Shown piece after piece: positions 1 to 7,501 of a DNA stretch of 18,840 bases. Origin of the DNA: an uncultured Oscillospiraceae bacterium (lineage in GTDB: Bacteria > Bacillota > Clostridia > Oscillospirales > Oscillospiraceae); the NCBI GenBank assembly GCA_900754965.1, contig CAAEEO010000050.1, positions 1 through 18,840 on the forward strand. The letters run 5' to 3'. A program made the position numbers and the translations under genes. The notes beneath the pieces are model-generated. The model saw only the letters and a program-made list of their open reading frames with translations. It was not told the DNA's origin and did not search any database. The first letter of the stretch is position 1. The number at the start of each line of letters is the position of its first letter.

Positions 1-68
1 CCTTTTCCGGTTCTTTGCCTAAAATTTAGGGGAAACTTTTGAAATCTTAAAAATCTGTTCGCAGATCG

Positions 69-100
69 TTTACAACTTCTATGCCGATATCTCATATAAT
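69..100 (+). promoter_or_regulatory. Promoter candidate for the metallophosphoesterase
   Basis: A perfect -10 hexamer TATAAT lies at 95-100. The best upstream match is TTTACA at 69-74, but the spacer would be 20 bp, longer than the usual 17, so the -35 is doubtful. Transcription would start near 107, downstream of the first in-frame ATG (81) and 25 bases before the TTG at 132. The -10 is seen directly; promoter activity is inferred. Confidence 0.5.
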
Positions 101-131
101 AGCAAAAGAGTTTGCTGCGGGAGGCGTTGCA

Positions 132-1271
132 TTGGATACCAAATTGGGCTCTTTTGTTATGGGAAAGCGACTGCCGGGAGTTTTTCCCGGGATGATCCTT
201 TTGCTGACGGCTTATGTCAGTCTCAGGCTGACGCAGGCGGCGGATCAGCTGTGGGGAGTCCACCCTCAGTGGAGCATTTTCTGCGGACTGGTGTTGTTTG
301 CGGTTCTGGTGGCATTTTCTCAGCAGCACCTGTTTTATAATCGAATTTACCGTGTCTGTGCAATGGCAACTTCCTATTACCTGTGCTATATGATCTACTT
401 CCTGATGGCATTGGTGATCTGTGACGGTGTGCATATGCTGCTCCGGCTGCTGGGCGTCTGGGAATTACGGGCGCAGACACTGGTATGGATGGCGGGATTG
501 AGTGCAGCTGTATGGGTCGCTGCAGGAGCAGTTCATGCCCGGCGGCTGCGGGTGCGGCCATATGAAATCACCCTCGGGACGACTGGGGAGCAGTATCGTA
601 TGGTGCTGCTCAGTGATCTGCACTTGGGGAATTTTATCCGCGCCGATTATGTGAAACGGATAGTGAATCAGGTAGAGAAACTGGAGCCGGACATGGTTGT
701 CATCAGCGGGGATCTGTTTGACAGCGAGACGACGCAGGAGTGCCTGGATCTGGAGCAGGTGGAAGAACAGTTCCGCCGTTTGCGGCCCAAAGACGGCGTT
801 TATGTGGTTTTGGGCAATCATGACCCGGATGTGGACGATGAGGCATTCCAGACTTTTCTCAAAAACGCGCACCTTCGCCTGCTGTATAATGAGACGGCTT
901 GTTTTCCGCTGTTTACCCTTGTAGGGCGCATGGGACTGGCGGAGGAAAACCGCGCAGAGCGGACAGAATTGAGGACATTACTGTCCCGAACCGATCGGCG
1001 GAAACCATCCATCGTTTTGGACCATGACCCTCAGGGTCTGCGGGAAGCAGAGCAGGTCGGGGCGGATCTGGTCTTGTGCGGACATACCCACAAGGGGCAG
1101 TTTTTCCCGATGAATATATTCACGGCTCTATCAGCCGGTAAGGGATATTTTTATGGTCATGTGATTCATGGAAAGACCCAGGGCGTGATCTCAGCGGGAA
1201 CAGGCTTTTATCAGCTGCCGATCCGAAACGGCTCTGACAGCGAAATCGTAGACCTGCATCTGCAGTTTTAA
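132..1271 (+). CDS. Membrane-anchored metallophosphoesterase
   Basis: This is a calcineurin-like metallophosphoesterase of the YkuE/YaeI type, 379 residues from the chosen start. About four hydrophobic segments fill the first ~135 residues, followed by a cytosolic or membrane-facing catalytic domain. Metal-binding motifs appear in order (counted from this start): SDLH at ~161-164, GDLFD at ~193-197, GNHD at ~228-231, an HD in LDHDP at ~298, and GHTH at ~317-320. All five blocks are intact, so an active dinuclear metal enzyme is expected; the substrate is unknown. TTG at 132 is preferred because GGGAGG sits at 119-124 with a 7-base gap. The in-frame ATGs at 81 and 159 have no Shine-Dalgarno site, and TATAAT at 95-100 lies after the first ATG. 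It stands alone, closed by a terminator. Confidence 0.88.
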   Translation: MDTKLGSFVMGKRLPGVFPGMILLLTAYVSLRLTQAADQLWGVHPQWSIFCGLVLFAVLVAFSQQHLFYNRIYRVCAMATSYYLCYMIYFLMALVICDGVHMLLRLLGVWELRAQTLVWMAGLSAAVWVAAGAVHARRLRVRPYEITLGTTGEQYRMVLLSDLHLGNFIRADYVKRIVNQVEKLEPDMVVISGDLFDSETTQECLDLEQVEEQFRRLRPKDGVYVVLGNHDPDVDDEAFQTFLKNAHLRLLYNETACFPLFTLVGRMGLAEENRAERTELRTLLSRTDRRKPSIVLDHDPQGLREAEQVGADLVLCGHTHKGQFFPMNIFTALSAGKGYFYGHVIHGKTQGVISAGTGFYQLPIRNGSDSEIVDLHLQF

Positions 1272-1298
1272 TAGCATCTTTCCATAGAATGTACGAAT

Positions 1299-1332
1299 AT
1301 CCGGAAACTGATACACAGTTTCCGGATTTTTT
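1299..1332 (+). terminator. Intrinsic terminator after the metallophosphoesterase
   Basis: A perfect 12-bp stem (ATCCGGAAACTG, 1299-1310, with its complement at 1316-1327), a 5-base loop and six T ending at 1332. It isolates the phosphoesterase from the downstream riboswitch promoter. Confidence 0.92.
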
Positions 1333-1373
1333 AGAAAACACAGATAAATCATACATTTTGACTAAATTCGCTA

Positions 1374-1402
1374 TTGACAAACTGTGGAATCTGCGGTATG
1401 AT
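1374..1402 (+). promoter_or_regulatory. Promoter of the riboswitch-ATPase transcript
   Basis: TTGACA (1374-1379) and TATGAT (1397-1402) are separated by exactly 17 bp, a near-perfect housekeeping promoter. Predicted initiation near 1409 falls at the first stem of the riboswitch aptamer, as expected for a leader that starts with its aptamer. Confidence 0.88.
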
Positions 1403-1408
1403 TCCCCG

Positions 1409-1542
1409 GTAAAAAGGGAGTAGCGGGCACAGCAATGTTGTGTACTCATCAGCGTCAGTACGGGTTTCGGCCCCGCTGTGAGTTGAAACGGCGAGACTTT
1501 TGTATCAATGCAGCGGCATTGACGCAGAGGTCTCGCCTTTTT
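1409..1542 (+). promoter_or_regulatory. yybP-ykoY Mn2+ riboswitch with overlapping terminator
   Basis: The aptamer spans about 1409-1502. Seen directly: the 5' block AAAAAGGGAGTAGC (1411-1424), CGTCAGTACGGG around 1453-1464, CGGCCCCGC around 1468-1476, and the 3' block GCGAGACTTTT (1491-1501), whose CTTTT can pair with AAAAG at 1412-1416 to close P1. These match the yybP-ykoY family, which senses Mn2+. The 3' aptamer strand GGCGAGAC (1490-1497) also pairs perfectly with GTCTCGCC (1530-1537) followed by five T, making a terminator with an inner hairpin (TCAATGC/GCATTGA). Ligand-stabilised P1 and the terminator are mutually exclusive, so Mn2+ should permit read-through (an ON switch). The family call is by recognition; the switching direction is inferred from the overlap. 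Confidence 0.9.
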
Positions 1543-1566
1543 GCGTTGTGTCGGGAAAGGAAATGT

Positions 1567-4152
1567 ATGAACGAAAAAGAACCTATTTGGCAGAAAGCCC
1601 GGACAGAATTGTTCCGGGATCTGGACTGCACGGAAGAGGGACTCAGCTCTGAACAGGCTGCAAAGCGGCTGGCGCAGTACGGTCCCAACGAATTGCAGGC
1701 GGGCAAACGAAAAAGTACGCTCCGTATTTTCCTGGAACAGTTTGCGGATTTTTTGGTAGTGATTTTGATACTTGCGGCCATCGTATCTGCAGCGTTGGGG
1801 GATGTGGAAAGCACCGTTGTCATTTTGGCGGTGATTACCATGAATGCAGTTTTGGGAACCGTGCAGACCATCAAAGCAGAGGCATCACTGGACAGCCTGA
1901 AACAGATGTCGGCGCCCACGGCCAAAGTGCTGCGGGACGGCAAAGTGGTGCAGATTCCGGGCCGGGAGGTGACCGTAGGCGATGTGGTCCTTTTGGAGGC
2001 CGGGGACTCCGTTTGCGGTGACGGCCGGCTGCTGGAATGTGCCAGTCTGAAGTGTGCTGAGAGCGCACTGACCGGCGAGAGTCTCCCCGTCGAAAAGGAT
2101 TTGGAAGAGATTCAGGGGGAGGTTCCCTTGGGCGACCGGAAGAACATGGTGTTCTCCGGCAGCTTTGTGACTTACGGCCGCGCCAAATATCTGGTGACAT
2201 CCATTGGAATGGACACTGAGATGGGAAAAATTGCGGCACTTCTGAAAAACACGGAAGAAAAGAAAACACCGTTGCAGGTCAGCCTGGATCAGTTTGGCAA
2301 GAGACTTTCTATCGGTATCCTGGTCATCTGTGCAATCCTGTTTGTGGTCAGTGTCGTACTGCGCCACGAGCATGTGATGAATGCCTTCCTGTTTGCTGTG
2401 GCACTGGCTGTGGCAGCCATCCCGGAGGCGCTGTCTTCTATTGTGACCATCGTCCTGTCCTTCGGTACGCAGAAAATGGCCAAGGAACACGCTATTATCC
2501 GGAAACTCCAGGCTGTGGAAGGACTGGGCAGTGTGTCCGTAATCTGTTCGGATAAGACTGGGACATTGACCCAGAATAAGATGACGGTGAAAAAGCTGTA
2601 TGTGGCCGGTCAGATCATTCCTGCAGCCCAGGCAGATTTCCACGACCCCACACAGGAGCCGCTGCTGCGCACGGCGCTGTTGTGCAGTGACGCAACTGTG
2701 AACGAGAACGGGGAAGTGGGAGATCCCACAGAAACGGCCCTGGTGCGATTGGGAGAAGACCACGGGTTTGACGAGGAAGTCACACGACAGAAATATCCCC
2801 GCCTGACGGAGATCCCCTTTGATTCTGATCGGAAACTGATGAGTACCGTACATCGTTTCTCTGGCGGCCTGGTGATGGTCACGAAGGGGGCTGTGGATGT
2901 GCTGTTAGATCGGTGTGTGATCTCTCCGGAGGAACGGTCCAAGATCGAGCGGGCAAACGAAGAATTCTCCAATCAGGGATTGCGGGTGCTGGCTTTTGCG
3001 GTGCGTACCGTTGACAGCGCAGCAATCAATTTGGAAGATGAGAACGGACTGGACTTCCTGGGACTGATCGCCATGATGGATCCCCCCAGAGAGGAATCCA
3101 AAGCGGCGGTGGCGGAGTGCATTGCTGCCGGAATCCGGCCCATTATGATCACCGGTGACCACAAGGTGACCGCCTCTGCCATCGCAAGAGAGATCGGTAT
3201 TCTCACTGAGGGGACCGAGGCAGTGGAAGGTTCTGTGATCGATGGAATGACCGATGAAGAACTGCAGGATTTTGTGCCGAAAGTCAGCGTGTATGCCCGG
3301 GTGTCCCCGGAGCATAAGATTCGCATTGTCCGCGCATGGCAGGAGCGCGGAAACCTGGTGGCAATGACCGGCGACGGCGTCAACGATGCCCCGGCGCTGA
3401 AACAGGCAGATATCGGCGTGGCCATGGGCATCACCGGCACGGAAGTGGCAAAGGATGCGGCCGGCATGATTTTGACGGATGACAACTTTGCGACCATCGT
3501 TCAGGCTGTGAAGAATGGACGGAATGTGTATGCAAATATCAAAAAGGCTATTCAGTTCCTGCTTTCGGGCAATGCGGCAGCCATTATTACGGTGCTGTAT
3601 GCCTCCCTTGCGGCGCTGCCGGTACCCTTTGCGGCGGTGCATCTGCTGTTTATCAACCTCCTGACCGACTCTCTGCCTGCCATTGCGTTGGGACTGGAGC
3701 CTCATTCTGACGCTGTCATGCAGGAGCGGCCCAGACCTCGTAATGAAGGAATCTTGACCAAGGAGTTTTTGTGGAGCGTAGCTACGGAAGGGCTGATGAT
3801 TTCTCTTGCGGTGATTGCTGCTTTCCACATCGGACTGACCCAGGGCGGTGCTGCAGTGGGCAGCACCATGGCTTTTGCGACCCTTTGTCTGAGCCGGCTG
3901 TTCCATGGATTCAACTGCAAGGCAGGCAGACCGGTGCTGTTTACCAAACGATTCTGGGACAACCGATATCTGTTGGGGGCCTTTGCAGCAGGGGTATTGC
4001 TGCTGGCTGCAGTGTTGTTGGTGCCTCTTCTGGAACCGCTGTTCCAGGTTGCCAGACTTTCCTGGGGCATGGTGGGAACTGTTGTGGGCCTGTCCTTTGC
4101 ATCCATGCTGGCAATCCAGTTGCTGAAATTGTTCCGCAAAGGCGGAAAATAA
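1567..4152 (+). CDS. P2-type cation ATPase, probable Mn2+ (or Ca2+) exporter
   Basis: An 861-residue P-type ATPase, the usual length for bacterial P2A pumps, acting in the cytoplasmic membrane. Motifs in order: N-terminal cation-ATPase domain; TGES (169-172) of the actuator domain; PEAL (286-289) in M4; DKTGT with the phosphorylated Asp at 329; a KGA nucleotide-site motif near 440; TGDH near 529; TGDGVND (601-607); and NLLTD in M6, followed by the C-terminal membrane helices. The start is ATG 1567, with AAAGGA at 1556-1561. A longer reading from 1435 would begin inside the riboswitch aptamer. The family is often labelled Ca2+-transporting. The Mn2+ riboswitch in the leader argues for Mn2+ efflux, as described for lactococcal YoaB. 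Note PEAL rather than the PEGL of SERCA. A strong terminator makes the unit monocistronic. Confidence 0.93.
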   Translation: MNEKEPIWQKARTELFRDLDCTEEGLSSEQAAKRLAQYGPNELQAGKRKSTLRIFLEQFADFLVVILILAAIVSAALGDVESTVVILAVITMNAVLGTVQTIKAEASLDSLKQMSAPTAKVLRDGKVVQIPGREVTVGDVVLLEAGDSVCGDGRLLECASLKCAESALTGESLPVEKDLEEIQGEVPLGDRKNMVFSGSFVTYGRAKYLVTSIGMDTEMGKIAALLKNTEEKKTPLQVSLDQFGKRLSIGILVICAILFVVSVVLRHEHVMNAFLFAVALAVAAIPEALSSIVTIVLSFGTQKMAKEHAIIRKLQAVEGLGSVSVICSDKTGTLTQNKMTVKKLYVAGQIIPAAQADFHDPTQEPLLRTALLCSDATVNENGEVGDPTETALVRLGEDHGFDEEVTRQKYPRLTEIPFDSDRKLMSTVHRFSGGLVMVTKGAVDVLLDRCVISPEERSKIERANEEFSNQGLRVLAFAVRTVDSAAINLEDENGLDFLGLIAMMDPPREESKAAVAECIAAGIRPIMITGDHKVTASAIAREIGILTEGTEAVEGSVIDGMTDEELQDFVPKVSVYARVSPEHKIRIVRAWQERGNLVAMTGDGVNDAPALKQADIGVAMGITGTEVAKDAAGMILTDDNFATIVQAVKNGRNVYANIKKAIQFLLSGNAAAIITVLYASLAALPVPFAAVHLLFINLLTDSLPAIALGLEPHSDAVMQERPRPRNEGILTKEFLWSVATEGLMISLAVIAAFHIGLTQGGAAVGSTMAFATLCLSRLFHGFNCKAGRPVLFTKRFWDNRYLLGAFAAGVLLLAAVLLVPLLEPLFQVARLSWGMVGTVVGLSFASMLAIQLLKLFRKGGK

Positions 4153-4177
4153 TACTATTGATGCCGACGGCATGGAA

Positions 4178-4216
4178 AACACGCCCTAAATCACGGATTT
4201 AGGGCGTGTTTTTTTG
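4178..4216 (+). terminator. Intrinsic terminator after the P-type ATPase
   Basis: A perfect 15-bp stem (4178-4192 with 4196-4210) around a 3-base loop, with a run of eight T at 4209-4216. The A-rich left flank is short, so it acts mainly on the plus strand. Confidence 0.93.
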
Positions 4217-4344
4217 TTGCCCGCTTGCGGAAGATGGGGATAAGAAAACTCCACCCTGCGGAAAAGAATAAAATATGGTAGGATAAATTGAAATCATGTG
4301 AGAAAAAGCGACGGAATCGGTGTATATAGGTGAAAGGGGAAAGA

Positions 4345-4922
4345 AAAGGAGGTGATTCCCTTTGGAAGATCGTCAAATCGTGCAGCTTTACTGGGACAGA
4401 GATGAGAAGGCCATTTCCGCCACAGCGGAAAAATACGAACCTTTCTGTATGAGCATCGCAAAAAACATTTTGGGGAACCGGGAAGATGCGGAAGAATGTG
4501 TCAATGACACATATTTGCGGGCGTGGAAGGCAATGCCGCCCCATCGTCCCAATCGGTTGTCAGCGTTTTTGGGGAAGATCACAAGAAATCTTTCTTTCAA
4601 CAAATATTGCTACTACACGGCCGAGAAACGAGGCGGCGGGGAAATGCCTGTGGTGTTGGAGGAATTGGGGGAATGTGTATCCGGCGGGGACGATGTGGAA
4701 CAGAAAATCGACCGGATGGAGTTGATCCATGCGCTGAATGACTTCCTCCGTGGACTTTCGGACAAAAAACGAAATATCTTTCTATGCCGATACTGGTATG
4801 CAGACAGTGTGCGCTCCATTGCCCGGCGATTTGGGATGCGGGAGGGGACCGTGTCCATGACATTAAATCGCTTACGGAGAGAATTGAAAGGATTTTTAAC
4901 GGAAAGGGGATTTGAAGTATGA
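4345..4922 (+). CDS. Sigma-70 family (ECF-like) RNA polymerase sigma factor
   Basis: The coding part begins at TTG 4362; the range includes its ribosome site AAAGGAGGTGAT (4345-4356), a full match to the 16S rRNA 3' end, 5 bases before the TTG. The 186-residue product has sigma region 2 at ~21-82 (with DAEECVNDTYLRAW typical of region 2) and region 4 at ~118-178, with a helix-turn-helix near 149-175 (SIARRFGMREGTVS). There is no region 1 or 3, as in ECF factors. Its stop overlaps the next gene by 4 bp (ATGA), so the membrane protein there is probably its anti-sigma factor. The 145 bases upstream hold no convincing housekeeping promoter; autoregulation is possible but not shown. The regulon is unknown. 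Confidence 0.9.
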
Positions 4923-5608
4923 AAAAAGAGATGCTTTTTGAAACACTGGGAGAAGTAGAGGAGCAGTATATCTGCCAGGCGCACGAAACCAGCGCAGACG
5001 GGAAAAAATCTCCATGGGTCCGTTTTGGAGTGATGGCGGCTTGCCTGGCTGTAGTGGCCCTTGGTGTGTTTGGGGTGCTCAGAGCACAGGAAACCGCGAC
5101 TGTACCGGAAGAAACGGTACTGCATGTCAATGAATTGAAAGAGTATATGAGTACGGACATGGATGTTCAGATTTCAGTATACAACGCCCTTTCGGAGCAA
5201 GAACAGGGGGAGATGCTCTGCGCCTTTGAAGAAAGCATGGGAATGAGTCAAGAAAGCGTATCAGAAAAGATGCCGGAGGGGTATACGCTTTGCGAATTTA
5301 TGACGGTGAATGCTCCGACTGATCGAGAGGAGGGGACATACGCGCCCCATGACTATGTGATGCAATGGAAAAATGAAGAGGGCGGGGACATTACAATGGC
5401 ACTGTGTGCCTTTGAACAGCCTTTGCGGGATGTGTATCTCGGGACTGAGCCACAGGTCTCCACCGTTCTTGGTGTTCCCATGGTGATTTATGGATATCAA
5501 AGCAGCTACATGGTTCAGTTTTTCTATGAGAATGTATACTACGATGTGGAAACGCAGTTCCTGACTCTGCCGGAACTGGAGGCGGTGCTCACGGCACTGG
5601 TCGGCTAA
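4919..5608 (+). CDS. Single-pass membrane protein, putative anti-sigma factor
   Basis: 229 residues: a short cytosolic segment (~1-32), one membrane helix (~33-54, VRFGVMAACLAVVALGV) and a ~175-residue outer domain with no motif I recognise. The N-terminus, with LGEVEEQYICQA before a basic stretch and an AACLAV helix, resembles the protein commonly encoded next to clostridial ECF-like sigma genes. Translation is coupled to the sigma gene through an ATGA overlap. The anti-sigma role is inferred from this arrangement. No zinc-finger (HxxxCxxC) anti-sigma motif is present, so binding to the sigma factor would have to use another fold. It could equally be a membrane sensor or target of the sigma factor. 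Confidence 0.72.
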   Translation: MKKEMLFETLGEVEEQYICQAHETSADGKKSPWVRFGVMAACLAVVALGVFGVLRAQETATVPEETVLHVNELKEYMSTDMDVQISVYNALSEQEQGEMLCAFEESMGMSQESVSEKMPEGYTLCEFMTVNAPTDREEGTYAPHDYVMQWKNEEGGDITMALCAFEQPLRDVYLGTEPQVSTVLGVPMVIYGYQSSYMVQFFYENVYYDVETQFLTLPELEAVLTALVG

Positions 5609-5626
5609 ATTTGTAGCCGTAAACAA

Positions 5627-5665
5627 TCAAAAAGGCTCGTATCGTTACGATACGAGCCTTTTTGA
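5627..5665. terminator. Bidirectional terminator shared by the anti-sigma gene and rnpB
   Basis: A perfect 18-bp stem TCAAAAAGGCTCGTATCG (5627-5644) with its complement at 5648-5665 and a TTA loop. The A-run on one side and T-run on the other make it work on both strands. It follows the plus-strand membrane protein by 18 bases and immediately follows the 3' end of minus-strand rnpB. Confidence 0.92.
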
Positions 5666-6012
5666 TACAAGTGCGCCGGTAAGCCGAGTTCTGTCAATGA
5701 ATGGTCATCAATCTAGGCGCACCGTTGCCGATGCGCTCAAGCCACCTCCTGAGAACGGCCGGGCCGGCCATGCGTTCTCCCACGGTGTTGCTCCGGATAG
5801 AGTTTACAGCAGCCACATGTCTCCATGCGCTGGGTGAGCTCTTACCTCGCCTTTCCACCCTTACTGTCCCGAAAGACAGCGGTATATTTCTGTTGCACTT
5901 GTCCGAGGGTCGCCCCTGGCGGGTGTTACCCGTTATCCTTGCCCTGTGGAGCCCGGACTTTCCTCACGCACAGGCTTTCGCCTTATGCCCGCGACCATTT
6001 GGCACACTTGCC
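5666..6012 (-). ncRNA. rnpB: RNase P RNA, bacterial type A
   Basis: Catalytic RNA of RNase P, which matures the 5' ends of tRNAs. Read on the minus strand, the conserved core is clear: GAGGAAAGTCCGGGCTCC (complement of 5949-5966), CGGACAAGTGCAACAGAAA followed by ATACC (near 5881-5905), GTGGAAAGGCGAGGTAAG, and the 3' block ACAGAACTCGGCTTACC (complement of 5678-5694). The ends pair as P1: CAAGTGTGCC (minus strand, 6010-6001) with GGCGCACTTG (minus strand, 5677-5668), ten pairs including one G-U. The 5' end near 6012 is set by the promoter at 6018-6046 and the 3' end by the terminator. Length is about 347 nt, within one or two bases. Apparent reading frames across this region are not genes. Confidence 0.96.
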
Positions 6013-6017
6013 CAACT

Positions 6018-6046
6018 ATTTTACACAATCCGTCCTGCATAGTCAA
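6018..6046 (-). promoter_or_regulatory. rnpB promoter
   Basis: On the minus strand TTGACT (complement of 6041-6046) is followed after 17 bp by TAAAAT (complement of 6018-6023). Predicted initiation near 6012 agrees with the first base of the P1 helix of RNase P RNA. Confidence 0.88.
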
Positions 6047-6055
6047 CAAAAAATG

Positions 6056-6084
6056 TTGTAATTTCCTGGAAATCGGGATATAAT
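6056..6084 (+). promoter_or_regulatory. murD operon promoter
   Basis: TTGTAA (6056-6061) and TATAAT (6079-6084) with a 17-bp spacer. Initiation near 6091 leaves a leader of about 20 bases. Its -35 lies only 9 bp from that of the divergent rnpB promoter. Confidence 0.85.
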
Positions 6085-6111
6085 CTATTGATTATGTGAG
6101 GTGACTGAGTC

Positions 6112-7500
6112 ATGAAATTTTCTGAATATATCGATGAACTTCGCCCGAAAAAAATTGCCGTGATCGGTGCAGGCGTGAGCAATCTGCCCCTGATCGAACT
6201 GCTTTGCGGCGAAAATTGCCGGGTGACTGTCTGTGACCGGCGTACAGAAACTCAGATGGGGGAACTGGCGTCCCACCTGCGGGAACTGGGGGCATCGCTG
6301 CAGCTGGGAGAGGCGTATCTGGAAGGTCTTACAGACTTTGACCTTTTGTTCCGAACCCCCGGATTGCTGCCGTTGGACCCCCATTTGCAGGCGGCTGCAG
6401 CCCAGGGCGTGGAGATCACCAGTGAAATGGAAGTGTTCTTCAAGCTGTGTCCCTGCCGCACGATTGCCATCACCGGGTCGGACGGAAAAACGACTACCAG
6501 TACCGTGATTTCCGAGTTGCTGAAAGCTGCCGGAAAAACGGTTCATTTGGGCGGTAATATCGGGCATCCGCTGCTGTGCGAGATCCCGGAAATGTCCTCT
6601 GAGGATCTGTGCGTGTTGGAACTGTCCTCTTTTCAGCTGCACAGCATGACCTGCAAGCCCAATGTGGCGGTGGTCACCAATGTTTCTCCCAACCATTTGG
6701 ATGTACATCCCGACTTTGAAGATTATCAGAATTCGAAAAAGAGCGTGTATCGGCTTCAGGATGCCGACGATCGGCTGGTGGTAAATGCAGATAACGCGAT
6801 TACCGATGGGTTTGGCCGGGAGGCAAAGTCACGGGTGTATCGCTTTTCCCGCCGCGGACCGGTGGAGCGGGGTGCCTGGTATGCAGATGGAAAAATCTGG
6901 TTTACCGATGGGGAGAACGCCCGGGAACTGATTGCAATCGATGAGATCAAAATTCCCGGAATGCACAATGTGGAAAATTATATGGCTGCATACTGTGCCG
7001 TTGAGGGACTGGTCTCGGATGAGACCTTCCGCCAGGTGGCCCGCACCTTTTCCGGAGTGGAGCACCGACTGGAGCTGATTCGGGCGATTCACGGCGTAAA
7101 ATACATCAATGATTCCATTGCCTCCAGTCCGACCCGGGCATTGGCGGGACTGCGGTCATTTCCGCCGGCGGAATCCCTGATTTTGATTGCAGGTGGACAT
7201 GATAAGCATGTGCCGTTCGACGAATTGGCAGATGAGATTTGCTGTCGATGCAAAGCACTGTTTGTCTGCGGAGAGACGGCGGAGAAAATTGCGCAGGCAG
7301 TGCAGGCGTCGCCGCACTATCGCCCGGACTTCCCGCTGTTTATTTATGAGGATTGGACAGAAAATGTACTGGCTGCCAGTCAGTTTGCCGAGCCGGGAGA
7401 CACCGTGCTGCTTTCCCCGGCATGTTCGTCGTTTGACTTCTTCCAAAACTTTGCAGAGCGAGGGAACCTGTTCCGGAAAATCGTGATGGAGTTGGCGTAA
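6112..7500 (+). CDS. murD: UDP-N-acetylmuramoyl-L-alanine--D-glutamate ligase
   Basis: The cytosolic peptidoglycan precursor ligase that adds D-glutamate to UDP-MurNAc-L-Ala using ATP. Its 462 residues match family length. Three domains are visible: an N-terminal Rossmann-like domain (IAVIGAGVSNLPL, 15-27), the central ATPase with P-loop GSDGKTT (122-128), GGNIGHPL near 147-154, LELSSFQL near 169-176 and SPNHLDVH (192-199), and a C-terminal domain with VEHRLE, YINDSIASSPT, GGHDKH and SPACSSFDFF. GAGGTG precedes the ATG. The gene lies outside a division/cell-wall cluster and leads a series with two metallopeptidases. Oddity: the NDSKATN block of the E. coli enzyme is NDSIASS here, so the Lys that contacts the substrate phosphate is absent. 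I believe this variant is common in clostridial MurD, but cannot check. Confidence 0.93.
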   Translation: MKFSEYIDELRPKKIAVIGAGVSNLPLIELLCGENCRVTVCDRRTETQMGELASHLRELGASLQLGEAYLEGLTDFDLLFRTPGLLPLDPHLQAAAAQGVEITSEMEVFFKLCPCRTIAITGSDGKTTTSTVISELLKAAGKTVHLGGNIGHPLLCEIPEMSSEDLCVLELSSFQLHSMTCKPNVAVVTNVSPNHLDVHPDFEDYQNSKKSVYRLQDADDRLVVNADNAITDGFGREAKSRVYRFSRRGPVERGAWYADGKIWFTDGENARELIAIDEIKIPGMHNVENYMAAYCAVEGLVSDETFRQVARTFSGVEHRLELIRAIHGVKYINDSIASSPTRALAGLRSFPPAESLILIAGGHDKHVPFDELADEICCRCKALFVCGETAEKIAQAVQASPHYRPDFPLFIYEDWTENVLAASQFAEPGDTVLLSPACSSFDFFQNFAERGNLFRKIVMELA

Positions 7501-7501
7501 A

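Noticed and set aside
18..30. Palindrome CCTAAAATTTAGG as an operator for the first gene
   Set aside because: It lies about 75 bp upstream of the -10, is AT-rich and has no second copy in the window.
53..66. ATCTG-TTCG-CAGAT hairpin as a terminator of a gene left of the window
   Set aside because: The stem is only 5 bp, and no upstream gene is visible to support it.
2905..4182. A 425-codon minus-strand frame opposite the P-type ATPase, and another of 322 codons at 1885-2853
   Set aside because: Both oppose a complete, motif-rich ATPase gene; translations show no recognisable protein features.
4217..4361. Search for a housekeeping or ECF promoter of the sigma gene
   Set aside because: TTGAAA (4288-4293), TAGGAT (4279-4284) and TATATA (4323-4328) occur, but none pair at a proper spacing; no call made.
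5701..6042. Open frames of 113 and 78 codons on the plus strand
   Set aside because: They lie inside rnpB, antisense to a clear RNase P RNA, and have no ribosome sites.
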